From NCBI RefSeq assembly GCF_000312665.1, contig NZ_HF536772.1, positions 1,080,382-1,144,381 on the forward strand: 64,000 nucleotides of DNA. Direction: 5' to 3'. The notes under the pieces are model-generated. The model was not told the origin of the DNA. It made no database searches and saw nothing but the letters and a program-made list of their open reading frames with translations. The position numbers were made by a program, and so were the translations under genes. The stretch comes from Rhizobium mesoamericanum STM3625 (GTDB lineage Bacteria > Pseudomonadota > Alphaproteobacteria > Rhizobiales > Rhizobiaceae). Shown piece by piece: positions 45,995 through 55,759 of this stretch (positions are counted from its first letter, which is position 1; every line of letters starts with the position of its first letter).

Positions 45995-46942
45995 TCAGGC
46001 GCCGGCCTTGTCGAGCAGCGTCATTGCGTCGTTCGAGAGCGAAATCGTCGCTGACTTGGCCAGGCTCTCAAGCTGTGACAAGCTGGTAGCACTGGCGATC
46101 GGCGCCGTCACGCCCTTCTTTCTGAGCAGCCAGGCCAGCGCAATTTCTGCCGGTTTGGCGCCAGTTTCCGCAGCCACCTTGTCGAGAGCTGCGAGGATAC
46201 GCAATCCCTTGTCGTCGAGATATTGGGCCACCCGGCCCTCGCGGGCGCGGCCTTCCGTATCGGCCTTCGTGCGGTACTTTCCGGAGAGGAAGCCGGCGGC
46301 GAGGCTGAAATAAGTGATGACGCCGATATCTTCCTTGACGCAGAGATCCGCCAGCGGCCCCTCGAAGCTCGCGCGTTCATAAAGATTATATTCCGGCTGG
46401 ATTACATCATAGCGCGGCACGCCGGCCTTCGCGGCAGCATCGAAGGACGCCTTAAGCTGTGTGGCGTCGAGGTTGGAGCAGCCGATCGCGCGGATCTTGC
46501 CCTGCTGCTTCAGCTTGGCGAAAGCCCCGAGCGTTTCTTCATAGGGCGTGTTCTCATCCGGCCAATGCGAGAGGTAGAGGTCAATATAGTCGGTCTGCAG
46601 CCGGCGCAGCGAGCCCTCGACCGCCTTCAGGATATAGGTCTCCTTCAGCGTCTTGCCCTGGCCCATGTCGGAGCCGACCTTGGTGATGACAACGGCTTTG
46701 TCGCGCGAAATCTTGCCGCGTTTCAACCACTTGCCGATGATCTCCTCGGAATCGCCGCCCTTATTGCCCGGTACCCAGGCCGAATACACGTCGGCTGTGT
46801 CGATCGCGTTGAATCCGGCATCAAAAAAGGCATCGAGAATGTCGAAGGACGTCTTCTCGTCGGCGGTCCAGCCGAAGACATTGCCGCCGAAGACGATCGG
46901 GGCGATCGAAAGGCCTGTTTTTCCAAGACGGCGCATGTCCAT
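45995..46942 (-). CDS. Aldo/keto reductase, second copy type
   Basis: A 315-residue aldo/keto reductase with tetrad residues in AIDTADVYSAW (Asp, Tyr), ITKVGSDMG (Lys) and YLSHWPDENT (His), nearer to the AKR11/YajO-like group than the copy at 42.8 kb. Start 46942 or the second Met at 46936. It precedes the GNAT gene by about 30 bp on the same strand, so both may share a transcript. Confidence 0.9.
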   Translation of the reverse strand: MDMRRLGKTGLSIAPIVFGGNVFGWTADEKTSFDILDAFFDAGFNAIDTADVYSAWVPGNKGGDSEEIIGKWLKRGKISRDKAVVITKVGSDMGQGKTLKETYILKAVEGSLRRLQTDYIDLYLSHWPDENTPYEETLGAFAKLKQQGKIRAIGCSNLDATQLKASFDAAAKAGVPRYDVIQPEYNLYERASFEGPLADLCVKEDIGVITYFSLAAGFLSGKYRTKADTEGRAREGRVAQYLDDKGLRILAALDKVAAETGAKPAEIALAWLLRKKGVTAPIASATSLSQLESLAKSATISLSNDAMTLLDKAGA

Positions 46943-47121
46943 GGCGCTCTCCTAAAGTGCTGGATTGATTGAAATCGCTGACGCGGCAGAACGCCGCCGG
47001 GAGTTAACCTAGCGCGGCCGCCGCCCGATGGAAACTGGCTCCTTGAATTGTGATCGCGCCATTGCGCCGCCGTCGCCGCCTTACTAAGGTGCGCAAAAAT
47101 CGAAACAGGAGGACCCAGGCT

Positions 47122-48108
47122 ATGCTGCGTTTTGGTATTCTTTCGACCGCGAAAATTGGCCGCGAACTCGTGGTCCCAGCCATTCAGGACGCGGAGAACT
47201 GCGTCGTGACGGCGATCGCCAGCCGCGATCTTGCCAGAGCCCGCGAGATGGCGGACCGCTTTTCCGTTCCGCATGCCTTCGGTTCCTACGAGGAGATGTT
47301 GGCCTCCGACAAGATCGATGCCGTCTATATTCCCCTGCCGACCTCGCAGCATGTCGAGTGGACGATCAAGGCCGCAGATGCCGGAAAGCATGTGCTTTGC
47401 GAAAAGCCGATCGCGCTCAAGGCCGATGAGATCGACCGCCTGATCGCCGCCCGCGATCGCAACAAGGTTCTCATCACCGAAGCCTACATGGTCACCTACA
47501 CGCCGGTCTGGCGGAAGGTCCGCTCGCTGATATCTGACGGCGCGATCGGCTCGCTCCTGCATGTCCAGGGCGCCTTCACCTATTTCAACCGGGATCCTGG
47601 CAACATGCGCAACATTCCCGAGCTTGGCGGCGGCGCGCTTCCGGATATAGGCGTCTATCCGACGATCAGCACGCGCTTCTCAACCGGCAAGGAACCGCTC
47701 CGCGTCCAGGCCGTCACTCGTCGCGACCCGCAGTTCGGCACCGACATCTACTCGAGCGTCAAGGCCGATTTTGGCGATTTCGAATTGACCTTCTACATCG
47801 CCACCCAGATGGCAAACCGCCAGGTCATGGTGTTCCACGGCACGGATGGCTTCATCGAGGTCAAGTCGCCCTTCAACGCCGACCGCTGGGGCGCCGAGGA
47901 GATCGAGCTCGCCAACCGCAGCCATAACGAATCGACCGTCTTCCGCTTTCCGGACAGCCGTCAGTACAAGCGAGAAGCCGAGGCGTTTGCGCGTGCTGCT
48001 CAGGGCGAGACGGAAGAGATCGTGACGCTGGAGAGCTCGAAGCTCAGCCAGAAATTCATCGACGCAATCTATCGCGCCAGTGAGAAGGACGGCTGGGAAA
48101 CGGTCTGA
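47122..48108 (+). CDS. Gfo/Idh/MocA-family oxidoreductase
   Basis: A 328-residue NAD(P)-dependent oxidoreductase acting on a sugar or inositol-like substrate. The N-terminal Rossmann part ([20 protein letters not shown]), the signature [11 protein letters not shown] near residue 95 and the C-terminal beta-sheet domain are complete. ATG 47122 has AGGAGGA upstream; the frame extends back to 47050 without support. The exact substrate cannot be told. Confidence 0.92.
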   Translation: MLRFGILSTAKIGRELVVPAIQDAENCVVTAIASRDLARAREMADRFSVPHAFGSYEEMLASDKIDAVYIPLPTSQHVEWTIKAADAGKHVLCEKPIALKADEIDRLIAARDRNKVLITEAYMVTYTPVWRKVRSLISDGAIGSLLHVQGAFTYFNRDPGNMRNIPELGGGALPDIGVYPTISTRFSTGKEPLRVQAVTRRDPQFGTDIYSSVKADFGDFELTFYIATQMANRQVMVFHGTDGFIEVKSPFNADRWGAEEIELANRSHNESTVFRFPDSRQYKREAEAFARAAQGETEEIVTLESSKLSQKFIDAIYRASEKDGWETV

Positions 48109-48111
48109 CGG

Positions 48112-48489
48112 TCACTCGTTGCGGAAGACGAAGCGGGAATAGCCAAAGAAGCTGAGAAGAACCGAAGCGGCGGTGGCTACTACCATCGCCGTAACCGGTT
48201 GCAGATCTGGAAACGACAGCAGCAGCGCCGAATAGAGCCCGTAGTTGACGAGAGCCGCGGTCACCCCGACCGAGCCGTAGCGAAATCCCTCGACCGCCAA
48301 AGAGTGGCCGGACCGAGCGAACGTGAATTTTCGGTTGAAGATCCAAGTCGTAGCCATTGCCATGGCTATCGCGACCAAGCGCGCAAGGAACGGGCCGAGC
48401 GGCGTCGTTTCCAGCAAGAGCGAAAGAACGCCTGCATCTACGAGAAAGCCAATGCCACCTGCAATGCCGAAGCGGAGCAGCTTTTTCAT
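48112..48489 (-). CDS. GtrA-family membrane protein
   Basis: A 125-residue protein with four membrane segments and the GtrA pattern (LLRFGIAGGIGFLVDAGVL, then TTWIFNRKFTF). GtrA-like proteins are thought to flip polyprenyl-phosphate sugars or to aid the partner glycosyltransferase. It overlaps the upstream GT2 gene by four bases (ATGA, 48486-48489). Confidence 0.9.
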   Translation of the reverse strand: MKKLLRFGIAGGIGFLVDAGVLSLLLETTPLGPFLARLVAIAMAMATTWIFNRKFTFARSGHSLAVEGFRYGSVGVTAALVNYGLYSALLLSFPDLQPVTAMVVATAASVLLSFFGYSRFVFRNE

Positions 48490-49493
48490 GCAGCGCCGAC
48501 CCGTGTGGGCCGTTGCTGAGCATTGAGATCATCAATGAGCGGAAGCGACGGTTCACGTGGACGAGGGGCGAGGCTCATGTAGTGGATGCGAAGCTGTTCT
48601 GCGCGTGCGCGCGAAACGGAATCAAGGATCACACCAGCAGTAAACATCATGAACGACACCATCATCAACGCCATCGACAAGACCCATGTCGGCATCCGGT
48701 TGACAAGACCCGTTTCAAAATACTCGGTAAGCACCGGCACCATAAGTCCGAGGCTGGTTAACATGAAAACTGCACTGATGATACCGAAGAAGGCGAACGG
48801 ACGCGTCTCTTTCATCAGCATGGCAAACATCCATAAGATCTTGGTTCCATCCCTGAAAGTGGAAAGCTTCGAATGGGACCCTTCCGGCCGGCGACCGTAG
48901 TCCAGTTCCAATTCGCTGACGGGCAGTTTCAGACGAGATGCGTGAACAGACATCTCCGTCTCGATCTCAAAGCCTCCCGATACCGCGGGAAAGCTCTTGA
49001 CGAAGCGTCGCGAGAAGGCCCTGTAGCCCGAGAAGATGTCGGTAAAGTCGGTTCCGAAGATCGCTCGGTAAAGCATGTTGAAGATCTTGTTGCCGAAGGC
49101 GTGCCCCTGCCTGCCGGCATCCGCATGGACGCCACGACGCGTCCCCACCACCATATCAGCGCGCTCGGTCAACAGCGTGCGAACCAGCTCCTCGGCGTCG
49201 TCAGGTGAGTACGTCCCGTCACCATCGGCCATGATATAGATGTCCGCCTCGATGTCGGCGAACATGCGCCGGACAACATGACCTTTGCCTTGCCGCCGTT
49301 CGCGCACGACATGGGCGCCGGCGAGCATAGCTTGGAGCGCGGTGCCGTCGGTCGAGTTGTTGTCGTAGACATGGATGGGCGCGCCAGGAAGCGCTGACCT
49401 GAAACCGCGAACGACTTCGCCGATCGTCGCGGCCTCGTTGTAGCAAGGCAAGAGCACGGCAATACGCAGATTGTCGATACGCGATCCAGTCAT
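48486..49493 (-). CDS. Family 2 glycosyltransferase, membrane-anchored
   Basis: A 335-residue GT-A fold transferase of the dolichol/polyprenyl-phosphate type: VLLPCYNEAATIGEVV, HVYDNNSTDGT, the metal-binding MADGDGTYSPDD near residue 93, and a C-terminal pair of membrane segments (about 235-255 and 270-295). It probably loads a sugar from a nucleotide donor onto polyprenyl phosphate. Translationally coupled to gtrA. Start 49493 is preferred to 49499. Confidence 0.9.
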   Translation of the reverse strand: MTGSRIDNLRIAVLLPCYNEAATIGEVVRGFRSALPGAPIHVYDNNSTDGTALQAMLAGAHVVRERRQGKGHVVRRMFADIEADIYIMADGDGTYSPDDAEELVRTLLTERADMVVGTRRGVHADAGRQGHAFGNKIFNMLYRAIFGTDFTDIFSGYRAFSRRFVKSFPAVSGGFEIETEMSVHASRLKLPVSELELDYGRRPEGSHSKLSTFRDGTKILWMFAMLMKETRPFAFFGIISAVFMLTSLGLMVPVLTEYFETGLVNRMPTWVLSMALMMVSFMMFTAGVILDSVSRARAEQLRIHYMSLAPRPREPSLPLIDDLNAQQRPTRVGAA

Positions 49494-49648
49494 GATCAAG
49501 CTCGTGGCGAGAAATTCGCCTGAGAATAGATGCCGGCCGTTAACAAGTGGCTACAAAGATTGGCGAAAGCGGGCTGTCGTAAGGGCTTTTACGGTTTCTT
49601 GATGGGAGAGCGCTAGGGTTCATTGCTCAAAACGATGAGATCCGCTTC

Positions 49649-51478
49649 ATGACGAAGGTTGCCCAGATGGTCGATGACTCCACATCGGCATCGTCGATTA
49701 CCACGCTGCGCATTGCGACGACTAGGCTATGGCCGTCGGTGCTCGTCTACAGCGTCCTTCTCATTATTGCCATCCTGGCTCTCAAGCTGCCCGGGGCAAC
49801 GGACTATGTCGGTTGGGACAATGATGACAGCATGCGGCTTGTCGAAGTCCGAGACTTCCTGAATGGGCAGGGCTGGTTCGACCTGATGCAATATCGCATG
49901 GGGCTCGGCGATGGCACGCTGATGCACTGGTCGCGCGTGATTGATCTTCCGATTGCGACACTGATAAAGTTCTTCAGTCTCTTTTTTCCGCAGGAGCGGG
50001 CCGAGGCGCTCGCGCTGGCCGTCTGGCCGCTTTCGCTAACGATCCCCAGCCTGTGGGCGATGGGTTTGGCGGGCCGGCGCCTCGACGGTACGTTGGGAAT
50101 GCACGTTGCGCTGGGATTGGCGACACTTCTCCTCGTGACAAGTAATCGCTTCCTGCCGGGAGCAATAGATCACCACAATGCCCAGTTCGCGCTCGTTGCA
50201 ATCATGAGTGCGATGCTCCTCGATGAAAGTCATCCGCCTGTCAACTATGCGGCGGCTGGTTTGGCGGCCGCGACCGCGATCGCAATCGGGGTCGAAACGA
50301 CGCCTTTCGTTGCGGCAGTGTGCATTGTGGTCGCTATCTCTTGGGCTTGGGAAGGCGAGCCGTTCGCGCGCGCCGCTAAGGCCTTCGGGCTTGCGCTGGC
50401 CCTGTCCATCAGCCTGTTCTTCTTTGGAACCGTGCCCCCGCGCCTCTATTCGGCGGTTACCTGCGACAACCTTTCGCTGGGGTATTACAGCCTGGCGGCG
50501 ATTGGCGGCGTATTGCTTCTTTTTTTTGCTGGAAGCCCGGCAAGCCGTTCAATACGTTTTGTCTTTGTGGTTGCGATCGGTGCGGTCGTTCTCGCTACGG
50601 CCGTCACGATCGCTCCCCAATGCCTTGACAGCCCACTGGCGGAAATCGATCCGATCCTTGTCAGGCTCTGGCTGGGCGGCGTGCAGGAGGCTCAGTCTAT
50701 CTTCGGTGCCAACCGGCAGGACACGTTTATGATCGGGTTCTTCTACGCGACCGGTGTCTTCGCCATCGCGGTCTGCGCATTCCGCCTGATCAACGGGGGT
50801 CGCGTTCGGGTGCACCTGATCCTGCTCTTTTTGCTGACGGTCAGCTGGGCAATCGCGGCCGTTCAGGTCCGCGGCGCGATGTTCTCCAACCTTCTCGCAG
50901 TCTTCCCGCTGACCCTATTGATTGTCGACATGCGCCGCATATCGGTCAGCGACAGCGAGGATGTGGCGGCTGCCTTCTGCTATGTTTCCACTGTTCTCAT
51001 GAGTGTTGCTGCTGTCTGGGGACTTGGGGGGCATGCAATCGGCATGCAGGCGAACAATGGTGACGGCATCGGGCAGGCGCCTAACTCATCCTGTTCATCG
51101 AAGACGTCTCTGGCGCCTTTGGCCGGTATGCCATCCGGCTTGGTGGCGGCACCATCCGATATGGGCGTTTCCATTTTGCGCTTCACGGACAATCGCATTC
51201 TGGCCGCACCCTATCACCGAAATCAAGGTGGCATGCTGACGGAAATACATATTGGGTTGGCTCCATCCCAGGAGGCAGACGCGCTTCTCAAGGAAGCCGG
51301 TGTCAGCATTCTAGCCTTTTGCGCAAATAATCCGCAGACCAAGGAGCTTGCGACAATCAAGCCGGATGGTCTCTATGGACAATTGGAGAAAGGTGTTGTT
51401 CCGGCCTACCTGAAGCCAATGCCTGCGCAAGAGGGCGCGCCGGTTCGGTTCTTTCGCTACGTGCCCAGTGGCTCGTAG
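49649..51478 (+). CDS. Polytopic membrane protein, GT-C glycosyltransferase-like
   Basis: A 609-residue protein with about a dozen membrane segments and a C-terminal soluble part from about residue 465. The first external loop holds DNDDSMRLVEVRDFL (Asp57, Asp59, Asp60) and later GDGTLMHWSRVIDLP, and a DHHN motif occurs near 175. Acidic residues after the first membrane segment and lipid-linked donor use are features of GT-C enzymes such as STT3 and ArnT. With the divergent GT2-GtrA pair it would transfer the lipid-linked sugar to an acceptor; this is an inference from layout. Confidence 0.7.
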   Translation: MTKVAQMVDDSTSASSITTLRIATTRLWPSVLVYSVLLIIAILALKLPGATDYVGWDNDDSMRLVEVRDFLNGQGWFDLMQYRMGLGDGTLMHWSRVIDLPIATLIKFFSLFFPQERAEALALAVWPLSLTIPSLWAMGLAGRRLDGTLGMHVALGLATLLLVTSNRFLPGAIDHHNAQFALVAIMSAMLLDESHPPVNYAAAGLAAATAIAIGVETTPFVAAVCIVVAISWAWEGEPFARAAKAFGLALALSISLFFFGTVPPRLYSAVTCDNLSLGYYSLAAIGGVLLLFFAGSPASRSIRFVFVVAIGAVVLATAVTIAPQCLDSPLAEIDPILVRLWLGGVQEAQSIFGANRQDTFMIGFFYATGVFAIAVCAFRLINGGRVRVHLILLFLLTVSWAIAAVQVRGAMFSNLLAVFPLTLLIVDMRRISVSDSEDVAAAFCYVSTVLMSVAAVWGLGGHAIGMQANNGDGIGQAPNSSCSSKTSLAPLAGMPSGLVAAPSDMGVSILRFTDNRILAAPYHRNQGGMLTEIHIGLAPSQEADALLKEAGVSILAFCANNPQTKELATIKPDGLYGQLEKGVVPAYLKPMPAQEGAPVRFFRYVPSGS

Positions 51479-51481
51479 CAT

Positions 51482-51718
51482 TTAAACGTATCGCCGGCGA
51501 TCTCGGATACGATCCACGGAATGGAGGCCGAGAAGGCAGATCAGAAGACCGGCGTCGTAGCATACGATGGCAGCCGCGAGATCGAGAATGGACGTCAATG
51601 AGACCCAAGCCGCACCGGCATAGGCGACGCACATGAGACAACCGACCAGCACCATCGAAAAGATTGAGCGCATTGGCGCAGTAACAAAACCAAGTATTGT
51701 GGCCGTCAGAGCGATCAT
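51482..51718 (-). CDS. Small membrane protein, unknown function
   Basis: A 78-residue protein with two or three hydrophobic segments (about 1-37 and 44-66) and a basic end (DRIRDRRRYV). ATG 51718 has AGGAGAT five bases upstream, strong support for translation. I recognise no family. It is convergent with the GT-C-like gene, 3 bp apart. Confidence 0.7.
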   Translation of the reverse strand: MIALTATILGFVTAPMRSIFSMVLVGCLMCVAYAGAAWVSLTSILDLAAAIVCYDAGLLICLLGLHSVDRIRDRRRYV

Positions 51719-52321
51719 CGGTATCTCCTGATTCCTTTCAGTATAGGCGCGTACATCTTGTCGAACAATTAATCGAACGCCTTGCTACCGTTTTTCCCGG
51801 TGTTCGCAATCGGTACAGTCATGGTACAGAGCGTAACGGAGGACTTACGTGAGCCCGAAAGTGGTCTCCGCGGTGTTGCCGGGTGGATTGGACACGAGAG
51901 ATGCGCAGCGGCAGCATCGAACCGTTCGGGTACCGGAGAAAAGGTAAGAACCTGACCCGACGCCATGGTCACCGCCAGATCTCATCCAATGCCGAAATAT
52001 ATGCGCCCTTATGGTCTCAGTGAGATCGAGATTGTCATTTGGGCTGGCGAAGCCGGCACTCCTAGGAGCGATGAGCGAGGGCATGGCAACCGAAACGGCC
52101 GGACATGAAAACTTTTCTTGTTGTTGTCCGATCAAAGCTCTTTAAAGGTCGCCGGGGAAAATTGGGGAGGTGGTCGATTGCTGCCGTTTCTGAAATATAG
52201 ACCTAAGTATTTGATATGGTAAGTAAAACAACTGCACTGCCAATTTCGGCTGTGGGAGAGCGCAAAAAATCGCTTCCCATTGGAGGCTGCTCTTTGCGGC
52301 CTCATCGGCTAGAACGGAACT
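51719..52321. other. 600-bp gap between small membrane protein and xseA
   Basis: No convincing gene: the short frames here lack good sites or codon use. It holds a directly repeated GGTACAG (51812-51818 and 51823-51829), 4-nt spacer, read on the minus strand as CTGTACC-N4-CTGTACC, a Pho-box-like 11-bp period about 94 bp upstream of the small membrane protein. The last 100 bp should carry the xseA promoter. Confidence 0.4.
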
Positions 52322-53911
52322 ATGAGCAACGTCTTCGAGAATGATTCGCCGAGCAATCTTACGGAGTACTCGGTTTCGGAGCTTTCTGGCTCGATCAAGC
52401 GCACTGTCGAGACAGCCTTCGACCAGGTACGCGTGCGCGGCGAGATTTCCGGATATCGAGGCCCGCATTCCTCCGGGCACGCCTACTTTGCTTTGAAGGA
52501 TGATCGTGCCCGCATCGACGCCGTCGTTTGGAAGGGGACGTTCTCCAGGCTGAAATTCCGTCCCGAGGAGGGGATGGAGGTGATCGCAACCGGCAAGGTG
52601 ACGACATTCCCCGGCTCATCGAAGTATCAGATCGTCATCGAAACGCTGCAGCCGGCTGGCGCTGGCGCGCTGATGGCGCTGATCGAAGAGCGCAAGCGAA
52701 GGCTTGGCGCCGAAGGCCTGTTCGATCCGTCCCGCAAGCGGCGGCTGCCGTTCATGCCGAGGGTGATCGGTGTCGTGACCTCGCCGACTGGCGCTGTCAT
52801 TCGCGATATTCTCCACCGCATCTCCGATCGTTTCCCGGTGCACGTCATTGTCTGGCCGGTAAAAGTGCAGGGTGACGGCTCGGGAGAGGAAGTCGCGAAT
52901 GCGATCCGAGGCTTCAACAGCTTCGATGTGCGTGGGGACATGCCGCGCCCGGATGTCCTAATCATCGCGCGTGGTGGCGGTAGCCTTGAGGATCTCTGGA
53001 GCTTCAATGACGAAATTGTCGTAAGGGCCGCGGCCGAGAGCCAGATTCCATTGATCTCGGCTGTTGGCCACGAAACTGACTGGACGCTGATCGACTACGC
53101 GGCCGATGTCCGTGCGCCGACGCCGACCGGTGCGGCCGAGATGGCGGTTCCCGTGAAGGCTGAACTGGAGGCCCAGACGGCGGCGCTTACCGCGCGTCTG
53201 CAGGGTTGCATGAGCCGCCGGATGGATCATCATCGCCAGTCCGTACGGGCACTGATCCGCGCGCTGCCGTCGCTGGATCAGTTGCTGGCTCTCCCGCGCC
53301 GCCGCTTCGACGAGGCGGCCGCCGGTCTTGGGCGCGGCCTTGAACTCAATACGATCAACAAACGCCGTGGCTTTGAGCGCATCGCCGCGCACTTGCGTCC
53401 CGATGTCCTGTCGAACCGGCTCGCCGAGCGTCGCCAGTTTCTGAACGAACGGATGACGCGCGCCGAGCGGACGATCGAGCGCCTCATCGATCGTTCGAAG
53501 TCGCGGGTCACCCGCGCGGACGCGACCTTTGCCACGCTGCCGGCGCGCCTGAAAACGCAGACCGCCCGCTTGCGCGATCACCTTGCCAATTTGTCCCGTC
53601 ACGCTGATACGGCCGCAAGGCATCAGCTGACGCGGGCGCGCGGCGAACTCACGGCGCAGGACCGCGTGCTGCAGTCCCTGTCATACAAGAATGTCTTAAA
53701 ACGTGGCTACGCAGTCATTCGCGACGACGAAAACAAGCCCGTGTCGCAGGCGGCGATGTTGTCGTCGGGCATGGGCATTTCCATCGAGTTTGCGGATGGC
53801 CACGTGGGCGCCGTGACGACCGAAGCCGGGACTGCGCCGGCCACGCCCAAGAAGCGAGCCGCCAAGCCGCAAGGTGAACAAGTCCCGCCGAAACAAGGAA
53901 GCTTATTCTAG
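52322..53911 (+). CDS. xseA: Exodeoxyribonuclease VII large subunit
   Basis: A 529-residue XseA, which with XseB degrades single-stranded DNA. N-terminal OB fold (about 15-110), catalytic domain with [30 protein letters not shown] and [10 protein letters not shown] (about 215-275), then long coiled-coil helices and a C-terminal segment that closes the barrel ([14 protein letters not shown]). The last 60 residues are basic and Pro/Ala-rich. No xseB is seen nearby. Confidence 0.95.
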   Translation: MSNVFENDSPSNLTEYSVSELSGSIKRTVETAFDQVRVRGEISGYRGPHSSGHAYFALKDDRARIDAVVWKGTFSRLKFRPEEGMEVIATGKVTTFPGSSKYQIVIETLQPAGAGALMALIEERKRRLGAEGLFDPSRKRRLPFMPRVIGVVTSPTGAVIRDILHRISDRFPVHVIVWPVKVQGDGSGEEVANAIRGFNSFDVRGDMPRPDVLIIARGGGSLEDLWSFNDEIVVRAAAESQIPLISAVGHETDWTLIDYAADVRAPTPTGAAEMAVPVKAELEAQTAALTARLQGCMSRRMDHHRQSVRALIRALPSLDQLLALPRRRFDEAAAGLGRGLELNTINKRRGFERIAAHLRPDVLSNRLAERRQFLNERMTRAERTIERLIDRSKSRVTRADATFATLPARLKTQTARLRDHLANLSRHADTAARHQLTRARGELTAQDRVLQSLSYKNVLKRGYAVIRDDENKPVSQAAMLSSGMGISIEFADGHVGAVTTEAGTAPATPKKRAAKPQGEQVPPKQGSLF

Positions 53912-53995
53912 GTAATAGCGGGCGGTTTCATTACAGCGCCGACATCATTGAAATGCAACCTATGCGTGTCATTCTGCCCTCAAACGGGGGGAGAC

Positions 53996-55105
53996 ATGAG
54001 GCTTGCATCGTTCAATGTGGAAAACCTGTTCGACCGCGCAAAGGCCATGAATCTGGATACGTGGGCGGAGGGGCGCGTTGTTCTCGACCAATTTGCCGAG
54101 TTGGGGAAGCTGCTGGGTCAGGTGACCTATAGCGACGCCGACAAGGCACGCATGGCGACGTTGATTGTCGAGCTCGGTATGGAAAAGAGCGATAATGGCC
54201 CCTTTGTCATCCTTCGCCGCAACAGGGGCAATCTCCTGAAGCGGCCAACCACCGGCGGCGTTGTCATCATTGCGAATGGCCGGATCGACTGGGTGGGATC
54301 GTTGGAATTGCGTGACGAGCCGATCAATGAGGTCGCCATGCAAAACACCGCGCGTGTCATGAGTGATTTGGATGCCGATATTCTCGGCATCGTCGAAGTT
54401 GAGAGCCGGCCTGTCCTTACGGCCTTCAATACGCAGGTATTGCCGGCCGTTGGTGGCAGCCCCTTTACGCAGGTCATGGTAATCGACGGCAATGACGAGC
54501 GAGGTATCGATGTCGGGTTGGTGACGCGAAAGGGCTTCACGCTCGATATTATGCGCAGGCACGTCGACGACAGGGACGCGGCGGGCACCCCGATCTTCTC
54601 GCGCGATTGCCCCGAATATTACGTGACAACGCCTGGGGGAACGACGTTGCTTGTCATGGTCAACCATTTCAAAAGCAAGGGTTTCGGCAGCGCCCAGTCC
54701 TCCGACGCTCGCCGGCATGCGCAAGCGCAACGGGCGCGAGAGATCTATGAGAAGCGTATTGCCGATGGATTGGAGCACATCGCGCTGATCGGCGACCTGA
54801 ACGACACGCCGGACAGTGCCCCTCTGGCCCCGCTGAAGGCCAGTACACTCCGGGATGCTTTTACGCATTCAGCGTTCGACGATGGCGGTTTTCCCGGTAC
54901 ATTCGGGCTTGGAAACGCCGGAAACAAGATCGACTACCTTTTCCTGTCGCCAAAGCTTTTCGAGAGGGTTGAGCGCGGCGGAGTTTTCCGCAAAGGAGCC
55001 TGGCCTGGAAGGCGACCAAAACGTTGGGAGACCTATCCCGAACTGACCGAGCCGAAACACGCAGCGTCGGATCATGCTGCCATCTGGGTCGACCTGAACA
55101 TCTGA
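53996..55105 (+). CDS. Endonuclease/exonuclease/phosphatase-family protein
   Basis: A 369-residue EEP-fold metal-dependent phosphodiesterase. Motifs: RLASFNVENLF (Asn), IVEVESRP (Glu), NHFKSKGFG, IGDLNDTPDS (Asp/Asn) and ASDHAAIWVDL (Asp-His pair). It may act on DNA, RNA or lipids; nothing here decides which. No signal peptide is visible from ATG 53996, which follows GGGGGAG. Confidence 0.88.
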   Translation: MRLASFNVENLFDRAKAMNLDTWAEGRVVLDQFAELGKLLGQVTYSDADKARMATLIVELGMEKSDNGPFVILRRNRGNLLKRPTTGGVVIIANGRIDWVGSLELRDEPINEVAMQNTARVMSDLDADILGIVEVESRPVLTAFNTQVLPAVGGSPFTQVMVIDGNDERGIDVGLVTRKGFTLDIMRRHVDDRDAAGTPIFSRDCPEYYVTTPGGTTLLVMVNHFKSKGFGSAQSSDARRHAQAQRAREIYEKRIADGLEHIALIGDLNDTPDSAPLAPLKASTLRDAFTHSAFDDGGFPGTFGLGNAGNKIDYLFLSPKLFERVERGGVFRKGAWPGRRPKRWETYPELTEPKHAASDHAAIWVDLNI

Positions 55106-55177
55106 GGCCAAAGACGGGAGGCGGTTATCTTCCGCGCCAATGGTGAAGGCCGGACGCCGGTGATGAGCGCGACACGG

Positions 55178-55660
55178 CTACTCGAATGTCGCCAGAAACT
55201 TGCGAAGCAGGGTGTCTAGCTGCGCCTTCTCCTCGGCGCTGAAGCTCTTCGTCAACCTTTGCTGGTTGGCGACGTGGACGCCGACGGCACTTTCCACAGC
55301 GGCGAGTCCCGCTTTGGTCAGGGCGATAAGAACGCTTCGCCGATCGTCGGGGTTGAGAACACGCTCGACGAGCCCGGCTTTCTCTAACTGATCGATCCGG
55401 TTTGTCATGGTTCCGGAACTGACCATCGTCATGGAGAGCAGATCGCCAGGTGAAAGCCGGTACGGCGCGCCCGAGCGCCTAAGGGTTGCCAGCACATCGA
55501 AGGACGAGGAGGAAAGTCCCTGCTCCTGCAGCACCTGGTCCACCTCGCGTGCGAGATGCGTCGTCAGCCGTTTCAGCCGCCCCATGATGCCCATCGCCTC
55601 GGTATCGAGGTCGGGGCGTTCTCTGCTCCATTGCGCGAGTATCTTGTCGACACGATCCAT
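55178..55660 (-). CDS. MarR-family regulator (partner of EamA transporter)
   Basis: A 160-residue MarR regulator with helix-turn-helix and wing at about 45-110 (LSPGDLLSMTMVSSGTMTNR, then LNPDDRRSVLIALT). Divergent from an EamA-type transporter across 99 bp with a perfect 18-bp palindrome, so it probably represses both until an effector binds. Confidence 0.9.
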   Translation of the reverse strand: MDRVDKILAQWSRERPDLDTEAMGIMGRLKRLTTHLAREVDQVLQEQGLSSSSFDVLATLRRSGAPYRLSPGDLLSMTMVSSGTMTNRIDQLEKAGLVERVLNPDDRRSVLIALTKAGLAAVESAVGVHVANQQRLTKSFSAEEKAQLDTLLRKFLATFE

Positions 55661-55698
55661 CGGCAGTCCGTTCCTTTGAGGGGACTGTTATCACCGCA

Positions 55699-55753
55699 TA
55701 TCTTGACGTCAAGATAAATGGAGTTAGATTGCATTTATCTTGATATAGAGATT
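55699..55753. promoter_or_regulatory. Two MarR operator candidates
   Basis: Site 1 is a perfect 18-bp palindrome, TATCTTGACGTCAAGATA (55699-55716). Site 2, TATCTTGATATAGAGATT (55736-55753), keeps the left half and is imperfect on the right. They are 37 bp apart in the gap between the divergent MarR and EamA genes. Confidence 0.8.
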
Positions 55754-55759
55754 CTTGAA

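Noticed and set aside
51841..51951. GTG frame of about 32 codons with GGAGG upstream
   Set aside because: Too short and without any protein-like pattern; kept only as part of the gap description.
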